Source of the DNA: Aegilops tauschii subsp. strangulata
Lineage: Eukaryota > Streptophyta > Magnoliopsida > Poales > Poaceae
Direction of reading: 5' to 3'
DNA: 64,000 nt
NCBI RefSeq assembly: GCF_002575655.3
Contig: NC_053035.3
Coordinates: 87,383,322 to 87,447,321, forward strand
In this document: in pieces, positions 11,136-24,970 of the stretch
How positions within the stretch are numbered: the first letter of the stretch is position 1
How the letters are laid out: every line of letters starts with the position of its first letter
Made by a program: the position numbers and the translations under genes
Notes under the pieces: model-generated
Told to the model about the DNA's origin: nothing
What the model saw: only the letters and a program-made list of their open reading frames with translations
Databases searched by the model: none

Positions 11136-14100
11136 GTCTCCCACTTGCACTAGAGTCAATAATCTAGTTCACATCACCATGTGATTAACACTCAAAGTTC
11201 ACTAGAGTCAATAATCTAGTCCACATCACCATGTGATTAACACTCAATGAGTTCTAGGGTTTGATCATGTTATGCTTACGAGAGAGGTTTTAGTCAACGG
11301 GTCTGCAACATTCAGATCCGTGTGTGCTTTACAAATCTCTATGTCATCTTGTAGATGTAGCTACCACGCGCTACTTGGAGCTATTCCAAATAACTGCTCT
11401 ACTATACGAATCCGGTTTACTACTCAGAGTCATCCGGATTAGTGTCAAAGTTTGCATCGACGTAACCCTTTACGATGAACTGTTTTACCACCTCCATAAT
11501 CGAGAAAATTCCTTAGTCCACTAGATACTAAGGATAAGTTCGACCGCTGTCATGTGATCTATTCCCGGATCACTATTGTACCCCTTGACTAACTCATGGC
11601 AAGGCACACTTCAAGTGCGGTACACAGCATAGCATACTATAGAGCCTACGTCTAAAGCATAGGGGACGACCTTCGTCCTTTCTCTCTCTTCTGCCGTGGT
11701 CAGGTCTTGAGTCTTACTCAATACTCACACCTTGTAACACAGCCAGGAACTCCTTCTTTGCTGATCTATTTTGAACTCCTTCAAAATCTTGTCACGGTAT
11801 GTATTCATTTGAAAGTACTATTAAGCATTTTTGATCTATCCTTATAGATCTTGATGCTCAATGTTCAAGTAGCTTAATCCAGGTTTTCCATTAAAAACAC
11901 TTTTCAAATAACCCTGGATGCTTTCCAGAAATTCTACATCATTTCTGATCAACAATATGTTAACAACATATACTCATAAAAAATTCTATAGTGCTCCCAC
12001 TCACTTCTTTGGAAATACAAGTTTCTCATGAACCTTGTATAAACCCAAAATCTTTGATCATCTCATCAAAGCGTTCATTCCAACTCCGAGATGCTTACTC
12101 CAATCCTTAGAAGGATTGCTGGAGCTTTGCATACTTGTTAGCATCTTTCAGGATTGACAAAACCTTCTGGTTGTATCACATACAACCTTTCTCAAGAAAA
12201 TCGTCGAGGAAACAATGTTTTGACATCCTATCTGCAAGATTTCATAAATAATGCAGTAACTGCTAATATAATTCTAACAGACTCTTAGCATCGCTACGAG
12301 TGAGAAAGTCTCATCGCAGTCAACTCCTTGAACTTGCCGGAAAACATCTTAACGACAAGTCGAGCTTTCTTAATGGTGACATTTACCATCATTGTCTGTC
12401 TTCCTTTTAAAATCCATCTGCACCCAACAGCCTTACGACCATCAAGTAGTTCTTCAAAGTCTACACTTTGTTTTTATACATGGATCCTCTCTCGGATTTT
12501 ATGGCCTCGAGCCATTCATCGGAATCCGGGCCCACCATCGCTTCTCCACAGCTCATAGGTTCGTCGTTGTCCAACAACATGACTTCCAAGACAGGATTAC
12601 GTACCACTCTGAAGTTGTACGCATCCTTGTCGTCCTATGAGGTTTGGTAGTGACTTGATCTGAAGTTTCATGATCACTATCATAAGCTTCCACTTCAATT
12701 GTCTAGGTGCCACAGGAACAACTTCCTGTGCCCTGATACACATTAGTTGAAGTGACGGTTCAATGACCTCATCAAGTCTCCACCATCCTCCCACTCAATT
12801 CTTCCGAGAGAAACTTTTCCTCGAGAAAGGACCCGTTTCTAGAAACAATCACTTTTTCTTCCAGATCTGAAATAGGAGGTATACCCAACTGTTTTGGGTA
12901 TTCTATGAAGATGCATTTATCCGCTTTGGGTTCGAGCTTATCAGCCTGAAACTTTTTCACATAAGCGTCGCAGCCCCAAACTTTTAAGAAACGACAGCTG
13001 AGGTTTCTCTAAACCATAGTTCATACGGTGTCGTCTCAACGGAATTGCGTGGTGCCCTATTTAAAGTGAATGCGGTTGTCTCTAATGCCTAACCCATAAA
13101 CGATAGTGTAATTCGATAAGAGACATCATGGTATGCACCATATCCAATAGGGTGCAGTTATGATGTTCGGACACACCATCACACTATGGTGTTCCAGGCG
13201 GTATTAGTTGTGAAACAATTTCCACAATTTCTTAATTGTGTGCCAAACTCGTAACTCAGATATTCATCTCTATGATCATATCACAGACATTTTATCCTCT
13301 TGTCACGACGATCTTCAACTTCACTCTGAAATTACATGAACCTTTCAATAATTCAGACTTGTGTTTCATCAAGTAAATATACTCAGCATCTACTCAAATC
13401 ATCTGTGAAGCAAGAACATAATGATAACCACTGCATGCCTCAGCACTCATTGGACTGCACACATCAAAATGTATTACTTCCAACAAGTTGCTTTCTTGTT
13501 CCATCTTACTGAAAACGAGGCCTTTCAGTCATCTAGCCCATGTGGTATGATTTGCATGTCTCAAGTGATTCAAAATCAAGTGAGTCCAAACGATCCATCT
13601 GTATGGACTTTCTTCATGCATATATACTAATAGACATGGTTCGCATGTCTAAATCTTTTCAAAAACGAGTGAGTCCAAAGATCCATCAACATGGAGCTTC
13701 TTCATGCATTTTATACCAATATGAATCAAGTGGCAGTGCCACAAGTATGTGGTACTATCATTATTATCTTATATCTTTTGGCATGAACATGTGTATCACT
13801 ACGATCGAGATTCAATAAACCATTCATTTTAGGTGCAAGACCATTGAAGGTATTATTCAAATAGATAGAGTAACCATTATTCTCCTTAAATGAATAACCG
13901 TATTGCGATAAACATAATCCAATCATGTCTATGCTCAACGCAAACACCAAATAACAATTATTTAGGTTTAACACCAATCTCGATGGTAGAGGGAGCATGC
14001 GATGCTTGATCACATCAACCTTGGAAACACTTCCAACACATATCGTCATCTCACCTTTAGCTAGTCTCCGTTTATTCCGTAGCCTTTTATTTCGAGTTAC

Positions 14101-16317
14101 CAACACTTAGCAACCGAACCGGTATCTAATACCCTGGTGCTACTAGGAGTACTAGTAAAGTACACATTAATATAATGTATATCCAATATACTTCTGTCGA
14201 CCATGCCTGCCTTCTCATCTACCAAGTATCTAGGGTAGTTCTGCTTCGGTGACCGTTCCCCTCGTTACAGAAGCACTTAGTCTCGAGTTTGGGTTCAACC
14301 TTGGCTTTCTTCACTAGAGCTGCAACTGATTTGCCGTTTCATGAAGTATCCCTTCTTGCCCTTGCCCTTCTAGAAACTAGTGGTTTTACTAACCATCAAC
14401 AATTGATGCTCCTACTTGATTTCTACTTTCGCGGTGTCAAACATCACGAGTTGCTCAATGATCATCATGTCTATCCCTGATATTTTATAGTTCATCACGA
14501 AGCTCTAATAGCTTTGTGGCAGTGACTATGGAGAACCATCACTATCTCATCTGGAAGATTAACTCCCACTCGATTCAAGTGATTGTAGTACTCAGACAAT
14601 CTGAGCACATGCTCAACGATTGAGCTTTTCACCCTTAGTTTGCAGGCTTAAGAAACTTGTCAGAGGTCTCATACCTCTTGATGTGGGCACTAGTTTGAAA
14701 TCCCAATTTCAGTCTTTGGAACATCTCATATGTTCTGCGACGTTTCAAAACCGTCTTTGGTGCCACAATTTTAAACCGTTCTACATTACGCACTGAACTA
14801 TCACGTAGTCATCAAAACGTGTATGTCAGATGTTCGCAACATCCACAAACGACGCTCGAGGTTCAGCACACCGAGCGGTGCATTAAGGACATAAGCCTTA
14901 TGTGCAGCAATGAGGACAATCCTCAGTTTACGGACCTAGTCCGCATAATTGCTACTATCAACTTTCAACTAAATTTTCTCTAGGAACATATCTTGGTAGA
15001 ACTAAAGCGTAAGCTACGACATTATTTGCAAAGACCTTTTGACTATGTTCATGATAATTAAGTTCATCTGATTATTTAATGAACTCCCACTTAGATAGAC
15101 ATCCCTCTAGTCATCTAAGTGATACATGATCCGAATCGACTAGGCCGTGTCCAATCATCACGTGAGACGGACTAGTCATCATCGGTGAACATCTCCATGT
15201 TGATCGTATCTACTATACGACTCATGTTCGACCTTTCGGTCTCTTGTGTTCCGAGGCCATGTCTGTACATGCTAGGCTCGTCAAGTCAACCTAAGTGTTT
15301 TGCTTGTGTTCCGAGGCCATGTCTGTACATGCTAGGCTCGTCAACACCCGTTGTATGCGAACGTTAGAATCTATCACACCCGATCATCACGTGGTGCTTC
15401 GAAACAACGAACCTTCGCAACGGTGCACAGTTAGGGGGAACACATCTCTTGAAATTTTAGTGAGGGATCATCTTATTTATGCTACCGTCGTTCTAAGCAA
15501 ATAAGATGTAAACATGACAAACATCACATGCAAATCATAAAGTGACATGATATGGCCAATATCATCTTGCGCCTTTGATCTCCATCTTCGAGGCGCGGCA
15601 TGATCACCTTCGTCACCGGCATGACACCATGATCTCCATCATCATGATCTCCATCATCGTGTCTTCATGAAGTTGTCTCGCCAACTATTACTTCTACTAC
15701 TATGGCTAACGGTTAGCGATAAAGTAAAGTAATTACATGGCGTTTTCATTGACACGCAGGTCATACAATAAATTAAGACAACTCCTATGGCTCCTGCCGG
15801 TTGTCATACTCATCGACATGCAAGTCATGATTCCTATTACAAGAACATGATCAATCTCATACATCACATATATAATTCATCACATCCTTTTGGCCATATC
15901 ACATCACATAGCATACCCTGCGAAAACAAGTTAGACGTCTTCTAATTGTTGTTGCATGTTTTACGTGGCTGCTATGGGTTTCTAGCAAGAACGTTTCTTA
16001 CCTACGCAAAAGCCACAACGGTGATATGCCAATTGCTATTTACCCTTCATAAGGACCCTTTTCATCGAATCTGATCCAACTAAAGTGGGAGAGACAGACA
16101 CCCGCTAGCCACCTTATGCATCAAGTGCATGTCAGTCGGTGGAACCTGTCTCACGTAAGAGTACGTGTAAGGTTGGTCCAGGCCGCTTCATCCCACAATG
16201 CCGCCGAATCAAGATAAGACTAGTAACGGCAAGCAAATTGAACAAATCATCGCCCACAACTACTTTGTGTTCTACTCGTGCATAAAATCTATGCATAGAC
16301 CTGGCTCATGATGCCAC
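11136..16317 (-). pseudogene. Degenerate Copia gag-pol internal domain, copy A
   Basis: About 5.2 kb, the usual length for this family, but no long frame survives. On the minus strand a polypurine tract (AAGTGGGAGAC) abuts LTR A and a primer site (GTGGCATCATGAGCCAG) abuts LTR B at 16301-16317. Recognisable scraps in Copia order are the gag/pre-integrase zone (14106-13726), the integrase C-terminus/linker (12960-12772; KADKCIFIEYPK) and the pre-RT linker (12794-12597). Two short tandem duplications are visible: a 52-bp unit at 11148-11251 next to the polypurine tract, and a 42-bp unit at about 15244-15344. Non-functional. Confidence 0.85.
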
Positions 16318-18050
16318 TGTTGGGGAACGTAGCAGAAATTCAAAATTTTCCTACGTGTCACCAAGATCAATCTAGGAGATGCTAGCAATGAGAGGGGAGG
16401 AGTGCATCTACATACCCTTGTAGATCGCGAGCGGAAGCGTTCAAGAGAACGGGGTTGATGGAGTCATACTCGTCGTGATCCAAATCACCGATGATCCTAG
16501 CGCCGAACGGACGACACCTCCGCGTTCAACACACGTACGGAGCAGGGACGTCTCCTCCTTTTTGATCCAGCAAGGGGGGAGGAGAAGTTGATGGAGATCC
16601 AGCAGCACGACGGCGTGGTGGTGGAAGTAGCGGGATCCCGGCAGGGCTTCGCCAAGCGCAAGCGGGGAGGAAGAGGTGTCACGGGAGGGAGGGAGGCGCC
16701 AGGGCATGGGGTGCTGCTCCCATGCGCCTCCCCACTATATATATAGGGGTGGAGGGGGCTGGTTTCTTGCCCTCCAAGTCCATTGGGGCGTTGGCAAAGG
16801 TGGCGGAAAGAAATCCCATCATTTCCCTTCCCCACCGATTGTTATCCCCCTTTTTTAGGAATCTTGATCTTATCCCTTCGGGATATGATCTTATTCCTTC
16901 TAAGGTGGGATCTTGGTGTGCCTTGACCAGGGTTGTGGGGCCTTGCCCCCACTACCCACGTTCATGTGGGTCCCCCCATGCAGGTGGGCCCCACTTCGGA
17001 ACCTTCTAGAACCTTCCCGGTACAATACCGAAAAATCCCGAACATTTTCCGGTGGCCGAAATAGGACTTCCCATATATAAATCTTTACCTCCGGACCATT
17101 CCGGAACTCCTCGTGACGTCCGGGATCTCATCCGGGACTCCGAATGACTTTCGGATTTCCGCATACTAATATCTCTACAACCCTAGCATCACCGAACCTT
17201 AATTGTGTAGACCCTACGGGTTCGGGAGACATGCAGACATGACCGAGACGACTCTCCGGTCAATAACCAACAGCGGGATCTGGATACCCATGTTGGATCC
17301 CACATGTTCCACGATGATCTCATCGGATGAACCACGATGTCGAGGATTCAATCAATCCCGTATACAATTCCCTTTGTCAATCGGTACGTTACTTGCCCGA
17401 GATTCGATCGTCGGTATCCCAATACCTTGTTCAATCTCGTTGCCGGCAAGTCACTTTACTCGTACCATAATGCATGATCCCGTGACCAAACACTTGGTCA
17501 CATTGAGCTCATTATGATGATGCATTACCGAGTGGGCCCAGAGATACCTCTCCGTCATACGGAGTGAAAAATCCCAGTCTTGATTCGTGCCAACCCAACA
17601 GACACTTTCGGAGATACCTGTAGTGCACCTTTATAGCCACCCAGTTACGTTGTGACGTTTGGTACACCCAAAGCATTCCTACGGTATCCGGGAGTTGCAC
17701 AATCTCATGGTCTAAGGAAATGATACTTGACATTAGAAAAGCTCTAGCAAACGAACTGCACGATCTTGTGCTATGCTTAGGATTGGGTCTTGTCCATCAC
17801 ATCATTCTCCTAATGATGTGATCCCATTATTAATGACATTCAATGTCCATGGTCAGGAAACCATAACCATCTATTGATCAACGAGCTAGTCAACTAGAGG
17901 CTTACTAGGGACATGTTGTGGTCTATGTATTCACACATGTATTACGGTTTCCAGTTAATACAATTATAGCATGAACAATAGACAATTATCATGAACAAGG
18001 AAATACAATAATAACCATTTTATTATTGCCTCTAGGGCATATTTCCAACA
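16318..18050 (-). repeat. Angela-type LTR B (shared middle LTR)
   Basis: 1733-bp LTR between the two internal domains. It has no target duplication at either edge; instead it is joined to a polypurine tract on one side and a primer site on the other, as expected when one LTR serves as 3' LTR of one unit and 5' LTR of the next. Confidence 0.93.
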
Positions 18051-21000
18051 GTCTCCCACTTGCACTAGAGTCAATAATCTAGTTCACATCACCATGTGAT
18101 TAACACTCAAAGTTCACTAGAGTCAATAATCTAGTCCACATCACCATGTGATTAACACTCAATGAGTTCTAGGGTTTGATCATGTTATGCTTACGAGAGA
18201 GGTTTTAGTCAACGGGTCTGCAACATTCAGATCCGTGTGTGCTTTACAAATCTCTATGTCATCTTGTAGATGTAGCTACCACGCGCTACTTGGAGCTATT
18301 CCAAATAACTGCTCTACTATACGAATCCGGTTTACTACTCAGAGTCATCCGGATTAGTGTCAAAGTTTGCATCGACGTAACCCTTTACGATGAACTGTTT
18401 TACCACCTCCATAATCGAGAAAATTCCTTAGTCCACTAGATACTAAGGATAAGTTCGACCGCTGTCATGTGATCCATTCCCGGATCACTATTGTACCCCT
18501 TGACTAACTCATGGCAAGGCACACTTCAGGTGCGGTACACAGCATAGCATACTATAGAGCCTACGTCTAAAGCATAGGGGACGACCTTCGTCCTTTCTCT
18601 CTCTTCTGCCGTGGTCAGGTCTTGAGTCTTACTCAATACTCACACCTTGTAACACAGCCAGGAACTCCTTCTTTGCTGATCTATTTTGAACTCCTTCAAA
18701 ATCTTGTCACGGTATGTATTCATTTGAAAGTACTATTAAGCATTTTTGATCTATCCTTATAGATCTTGATGCTCAATGTTCAAGTAGCTTAATCCAGGTT
18801 TTCCATTAAAAACACTTTTCAAATAACCCTGGATGCTTTCCAGAAATTCTACATCATTTCTGATCAACAATATGTTAACAACATATACTCATAAAAAATT
18901 CTATAGTGCTCCCACTCACTTCTTTGGAAATACAAGTTTCTCATGAACCTTGTATAAACCCAAAATCTTTGATCATCTCATCAAAGCGTTCATTCCAACT
19001 CCGAGATGCTTACTCCAATCCTTAGAAGGATTGCTGGAGCTTTGCATACTTGTTAGCATCTTTCAGGATTGACAAAACCTTCTGGTTGTATCACATACAA
19101 CCTTTCCTCAAGAAAATCGTCGAGGAAACAATGTTTTGACATCCTATCTGCAAGATTTCATAAATAATGCAGTAACTGCTAATATAATTCTAACAGACTC
19201 TTAGCATCGCTACGAGTGAGAAAGTCTCATCGCAGTCAACTCCTTGAACTTGCCGGAAAACATCTTAACGACAAGTCGAGCTTTCTTAATGGTGACATTT
19301 ACCATCATTGTCCGTCTTCCTTTTAAAATCCATCTGCACCCAACAGCCTTACGACCATCAAGTAGTTCTTCAAAGTCTACACTTTGTTTTTATACATGGA
19401 TCCTCTCTCGGATTTTATGGCCTCGAGCCATTCATCGGAATCCGGGCCCACCATCAATTCTCCACAGCTCATAGGTTCGTCGTTGTCCAACAACATGACT
19501 TCCAAGACAGGATTACGTACCACTCTGAAGTTGTACGCATCCTTGTCGTCCTATGAGGTTTGGTAGTGACTTGATCTGAAGTTTCATGATCACTATCATA
19601 AGCTTCCACTTCAATTGGTGTAGGTGCCACAGGAACAACTTCCTGTGCCCTGCTACACATTAGTTGAAGTGACGGTTCAATGACCTCATCAAGTCTCCAC
19701 CATCCTCCCACTCAATTCTTTCGAGAGAAACTTTTCCTCGAGAAAGGACCCGTTTCTAGAAACAATCACTTTTTCTTCCAGATCTGAAATAGGAGGTATA
19801 CCCAACTGTTTTGGGTATTCTATGAAGATGCATTTATCCGCTTTGGGTTCGAGCTTATCAGCCTGAAACTTTTTCACATAAGCGTCGCAGCCCCAAACTT
19901 TTAAGAAACGACAGCTGAGGTTTCTCTAAACCATAGTTCATACGGTGTCGTCTCAACGGAATTGCGTGGTGCCCTATTTAAAGTGAATGCGGTTGTCTCT
20001 AATGCCTAACCCATACACGATAGTGTAATTCGATAAGAGACATCATGGTATGCACCATATCCAATAGGGTGCAGTTATGATGTTCGGACACACCATCACA
20101 CTATGGTGTTCCAGGCGGTATTAGTTGTGAAACAATTTCCACAATTTCTTAATTGTGTGCCAAACTCGTAACTCAGATATTCATCTCTATGATCATATCA
20201 CAGACATTTTATCCTCTTGTCACGACGATCTTCAACTTCACTCTGAAATTACATGAACCTTTCAATAATTCAGACTTGTGTTTCATCAAGTAAATATACT
20301 CAGCATCTACTCAAATCATCTATGAAGCAAGAACATAACGATATCCACTGCATGCCTCAGCACTCATTGGACTGCACACATCAAAATGTATTACTTCCAA
20401 CAAGTTGCTTTCTTGTTCCATCTTACTGAAAACGAGGCCTTTCAGTCATCTAGCCCATGTGGTATGATTTGCATGTCTCAAGTGATTCAAAATCAAGTGA
20501 GTCCAAACGATCCATCTGTATGGACTTTCTTCATGCATATATACTAATAGACATGGTTCGCATGTCTCAATCTTTTCAAAAACGAGTGAGTCCAAAGATC
20601 CATCAACATGGAGCTTCTTCATGCATTTTATACCAATATGACTCAAGTGGCAGTGCCACAAGTATGTGGTACTATCATTATTATCTTATATCTTTTGGCA
20701 TGAACATGTGTATCACTACGATCGAGATTCAATAAACCATTCATTTTAGGTGCAAGACCATTGAAGGTATTATTCAAATAGACAGAGTAACCATTATTCT
20801 CCTTAAATGAATAACCGTATTGTGATAAACATAATCCAATCATGTCTATGCTCAACGCAAACACCAAATAACAATTATTTAGGTTTAACACCAATCTCGA
20901 TGGTAGAGGGAGCATGCGATGCTTGATCACATCAACCTTGGAAACACTTCCAACACATATCGTCATCTCACCTTTAGCTAGTCTCCGTTTATTCCGTAGC

Positions 21001-23234
21001 CTTTTATTTCGAGTTACCAACACTAAGCAACCGAACCGGTATCTAATACCCTGGTGCTACTAGGAGTACTAGTAAAGTACACATTAATATAATGTATATC
21101 CAATATACTTCTGTCGACCTTGCCTGCCTTCTCATCTACCAAGTATCTAGGGTAGTTCTGCTTTGGTGACCGTTCCCCTCATTACAGAAGCACTTAGTCT
21201 CGAGTTTGGGTTCAACCTTGGCTTTCTTCACTAGAGCTGCAACTGATTTGCCGTTTCATGAAGTATCCCTTCTTGCCCTTGCCCTTCTAGAAACTAGTGG
21301 TTTTACTAACCATCAACAATTGATGCTCCTAATTGATTTCTACTTTCGCGGTGTCAAACATCGCGAGTTGCTCAAGGATCATCATGTCTATCCCTGATAT
21401 TTTATAGTTCATCACGAAGCTCTAATAGCTTGGTGGCAGTGACTATGGAGAACCATCACTATCTCATCTGGAAGATTAACTCCCACTCGATTCAAGTGAT
21501 TGTAGTACTCAGACAATCTGAGCACATGCTCAACGATTGAGCTTTTCACCCTTAGTTTGCAGGCTTAAGAAACTTGTCAGAGGTCTCATACCTCTTGATG
21601 TGGGCACTAGTTTGAAATCCCAATTTCAGTCTTTGGAACATCTCATATGTTCTACGACATTTCAAAACCGTCTTTGGTGCCACAATTTTAAACCGTTCAA
21701 CATTACGCACTGAACTATCACGTAGTCATCAAAACGTGTATGTCAGATGTTCGCAACATCCACAAACGACGCTCGAGGTTCAGCACACCGAGCGGTGCAT
21801 TAAGGACATAAGCCTTCTGTGCAGCAATGAGGACAATCCTCAGTTTACGGACCCAGTCCGCATAATTGCTACTATCAACTTTCAACTAAATTTTCTCTAG
21901 GAACATATCTTAGTAGAACTAAAGCGTAAGCTACGACATTATTTGCAAAGACCTTTTGACTATGTTCATGATAATTAAGTTCATCTGATTATTTAATGAA
22001 CTCCCACTTAGATAGACATCCCTCTAGTCATCTAAGTGATACATGATCCGAATCGACTAGGCCGTGTCCAATCATCACGTGAGACGGACTAGTCATCATC
22101 GGTGAACATCTCCATGTTGATCGTATCTACTATACGACTCATGTTCGACCTTTCGGTCTCTTGTGTTCCGAGGCCATGTCTGTACATGCTAGGCTCGTCA
22201 AGTCAACCTAAGTGTTTTGCTTGTGTTCCGAGGCCATGTCTGTACATGCTAGGCTCGTCAACACCCGTTGTATTCGAACGTTAGAATCTATCACACCCGA
22301 TCATCACGTGGTGCTTCGAAACAACGAACCTTCGCAACGGTGCACAGTTAGGGGGAACACATCTCTTGAAATTTTAGTGAGGGATCATCTTATTTATGCT
22401 ACCGTCGTTCTAAGAAAATAAGATGTAAACATGACAAACATCACATGCAAATCATAAAGTGACATGATATGGCCAATATCATCTTGCGCCTTTGATCTCC
22501 ATCTTCGAGGCGCGGCATGATCACCTTCGTCACCGGCATGACACCATGATCTCCATCATCATGATCTCCATCATCGTGTCTTCATGAAGTTGTCTCGCCA
22601 ACTATTACTTCTACTACTATGGCTAACGGTTAGCGATAAAGTAAAGTAATTACATGGCGTTTTCATTGACACGCAGGTCATACAATAAATTAAGACAACT
22701 CCTATGGCTCCTGCCGGTTGTCATACTCATCGACATGCAAGTCATGATTCCTATTACAAGAACATGATCAATCTCATACATCACATATATAATTCATCAC
22801 ATCCTTTTGGCCATATCACATCACATAGCATACCCTGCGAAAACAAGTTAGACGTCTTCTAATTGTTGTTGCATGTTTTACGTGGCTGCTATGGGTTTCT
22901 AGCAAGAACGTTTCTTACCTACGCAAAAGCCACAACGGTGATATGCCAATTGCTATTTACCCTTCATAAGGACCCTTTTCATCGAATCTGATCCAACTAA
23001 AGTGGGAGAGACAGACACTCGCTAGCCACCTTATGCATCAAGTGCATGTCAGTCGGTGGAACCTGTCTCACGTAAGAGTACGTGTAAGGTTGGTCCGGGC
23101 TGCTTCATCCCACAATGCCGCCGAATCAAGATAAGACTAGTAACGGCAAGCAAATTGAACAAATCATCGCCCACAACTACTTTGTGTTCTACTCGTGCAT
23201 AGAATCTATGCATAGACCTGGCTCATGATGCCAC
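18051..23234 (-). pseudogene. Degenerate Copia gag-pol internal domain, copy B
   Basis: Nearly identical to copy A, with the same duplications (the 42-bp repeat at about 22161-22262) and the same frame breaks. Surviving scraps on the minus strand include the pre-integrase zinc-binding segment (20661-20446; MWHCHLSHIGI...CEPCL), the adjacent segment 21023-20643, and the integrase-RT linker (19877-19689 and 19711-19469). The primer site lies at 23218-23234. Differences from A are single substitutions and 1-3 base indels (for example CATCAATTCTCC near 19453 against CATCGCTTCTCC near 12536). Confidence 0.85.
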
Positions 23235-24965
23235 TGTTGGGGAACGTAGCAGAAATTCAAAATTTTCCTACGTGTCACCAAGATCAATCTAGGAGATGCT
23301 AGCAATGAGAGGGGAGGAGTGCATCTACATACCCTTGTAGATCGCGAGCGGAAGCGTTCAAGAGAACGGGGTTGATCGAGTCATACTCGTCGTGATCCAA
23401 ATCACCGATGATCCTAGCGCTGAATGGACGACACCTCCGCGTTCAACACACGTACGGAGCGGGGACGTCTCCTCCTTCTTGATCCAGCAAGGGGGGAGGA
23501 GAAGTTGATGGAGATCCAGCAGCACGACGGCGTGGTGGTGGAAGTAGCGGGATCCCGGCAGGGCTTCGCCAAGCGCAAGCGGGGATGAAGAGGTGTCACG
23601 GGAGGGAGGGAGGCGCCAGGGCTTGGGGTGCTGCTCCCATGCACCTCCCCACTATATATAGGGGTGGAAGGGGCTGGTTTCTTGCCCTCCAAGTCCATTG
23701 GGGCGTTGGCAAAGGTGGGGGAAAGAAATCCCATCATTTCCCTTCCCCACCGATTGTTATCCCCCTTTTTTAGGGATCTTGATCTTATCCCTTCGCGATA
23801 TGATCTTATTCCTTCTAAGGTGGGATCTTGGTGTGCCTTGACCAGGGGTGTGGGGCCTTGCCCCCACTACCCACGTTCATGTGGGTCCCCCCATGCAGGT
23901 GGGCCCCACTTCGGAACCTTCTAGAACCTTCCCGGTACAATACCGAAAAATCCCGAACATTTTCCGGTAGCCAAAATAGGACTTCCCATATATAAATCTT
24001 TACCTCCGGACCATTCCGGAACTCCTCGTGACGTCCGGGATCTCATCCGGGACTTCGAACGACTTTCGGATTTCCGCATACTAATATCTCTACAACCCTA
24101 GCGTCACCGAACCTTAAGTGTGTAGACCCTACGGGTTCGGGTGACATGCAGACATGACCGAGACGACTCTCCGGTCAATAACCAACAGCGGGATCTGGAT
24201 ACCCATGTTGGCTTCCACATGTTCCACGATGATCTCATCGGATGAACCACGATGTTGAGGATTCAATCAATCTCGTATACAATTCCCTTTGTCAATCGGT
24301 ACGTTACTTGCCCGAGATTCGATCGTCGGTATCCCAATACCTTGTTCAATCTCGTTACCGGCAAGTCACTTTACTTGTACCGTAATGCATGATCCCGTGA
24401 CCAAACACTTGGTCACATTGAGCTCATTATGATGATGCATTACCGAGTGGGCCCAGAGATACCTCTCCGTCATACGGAGTGACAAATCCCAGTCTCGATT
24501 CGTGCCAACCCAACAGACACTTTCGGAGATACCTGTAGTGCACCTTTATAGCCACCCAGTTACGTTGTGACGTTTGGTACACCCAAAGCATTCCTACGGT
24601 ATCCGGGAGTTGCACAATCTCATGGTCTAAGGAAATGAGACTTGACATTAGAAAAGCTCTAGCAAACGAACTACACAATCTTGTGCTATGCTTAGGATTG
24701 GGTCTTGTCCATCACATCATTCTCCTAATGATGTGATCCCGTTATCAATGACATCCAATGTCCATGGTCAGGAAACCATAACCATCTATTGATCAACGAG
24801 CTAGTCAACTAGAGGCTTAGTAGGGACATGTTGTGGTCTATGTATTCACACATGTATTACGGTTTCCAGTTAATACAATTATAGCATGAACAACAGACAA
24901 TTATCATGAACAAGGAAATACAATAACAACCATTTTATTATTGCCTCTAGGGCATATTTCCAACA
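23235..24965 (-). repeat. Angela-type LTR C (5'-most)
   Basis: 1731-bp LTR, outer edge at 24965 followed by the TCGAT duplication. Carries the family promoter in minus orientation, TATA run at about 23651-23660. Confidence 0.93.
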
Positions 24966-24970
24966 TCGAT

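Larger units (their letters stand above)
9407..24965 (-). mobile_element. Angela/BARE1/WIS-type Copia array: three LTRs, two internal domains
   Basis: The order is LTR 9407-11135, internal 11136-16317, LTR 16318-18050, internal 18051-23234, LTR 23235-24965. Only the outermost edges carry a duplication (TCGAT at 9402-9406 and 24966-24970), so this is one insertion later expanded, not two independent ones. On the minus strand the LTR starts TGTTGGAAATATGCCC, diagnostic of the Angela/BARE1/WIS group. The two 6.9-kb units are almost identical by eye but differ by scattered substitutions and small indels. All pol reading frames are broken in both units by shared lesions. It is inserted in the internal domain of the gag-only element. 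Confidence 0.93.

Noticed and set aside
15244..15344. Direct 42-bp repeats with an 18-bp spacer, resembling a CRISPR unit
   Set aside because: There are only two copies, in a plant retrotransposon, repeated in the second array unit by duplication. It is a short tandem duplication.
16318..24965. Possible assembly duplication rather than a real tandem array
   Set aside because: The copies differ at scattered positions and indels in LTR and internal sequence, and the outer target duplication is exact. Not fully excluded without long reads.
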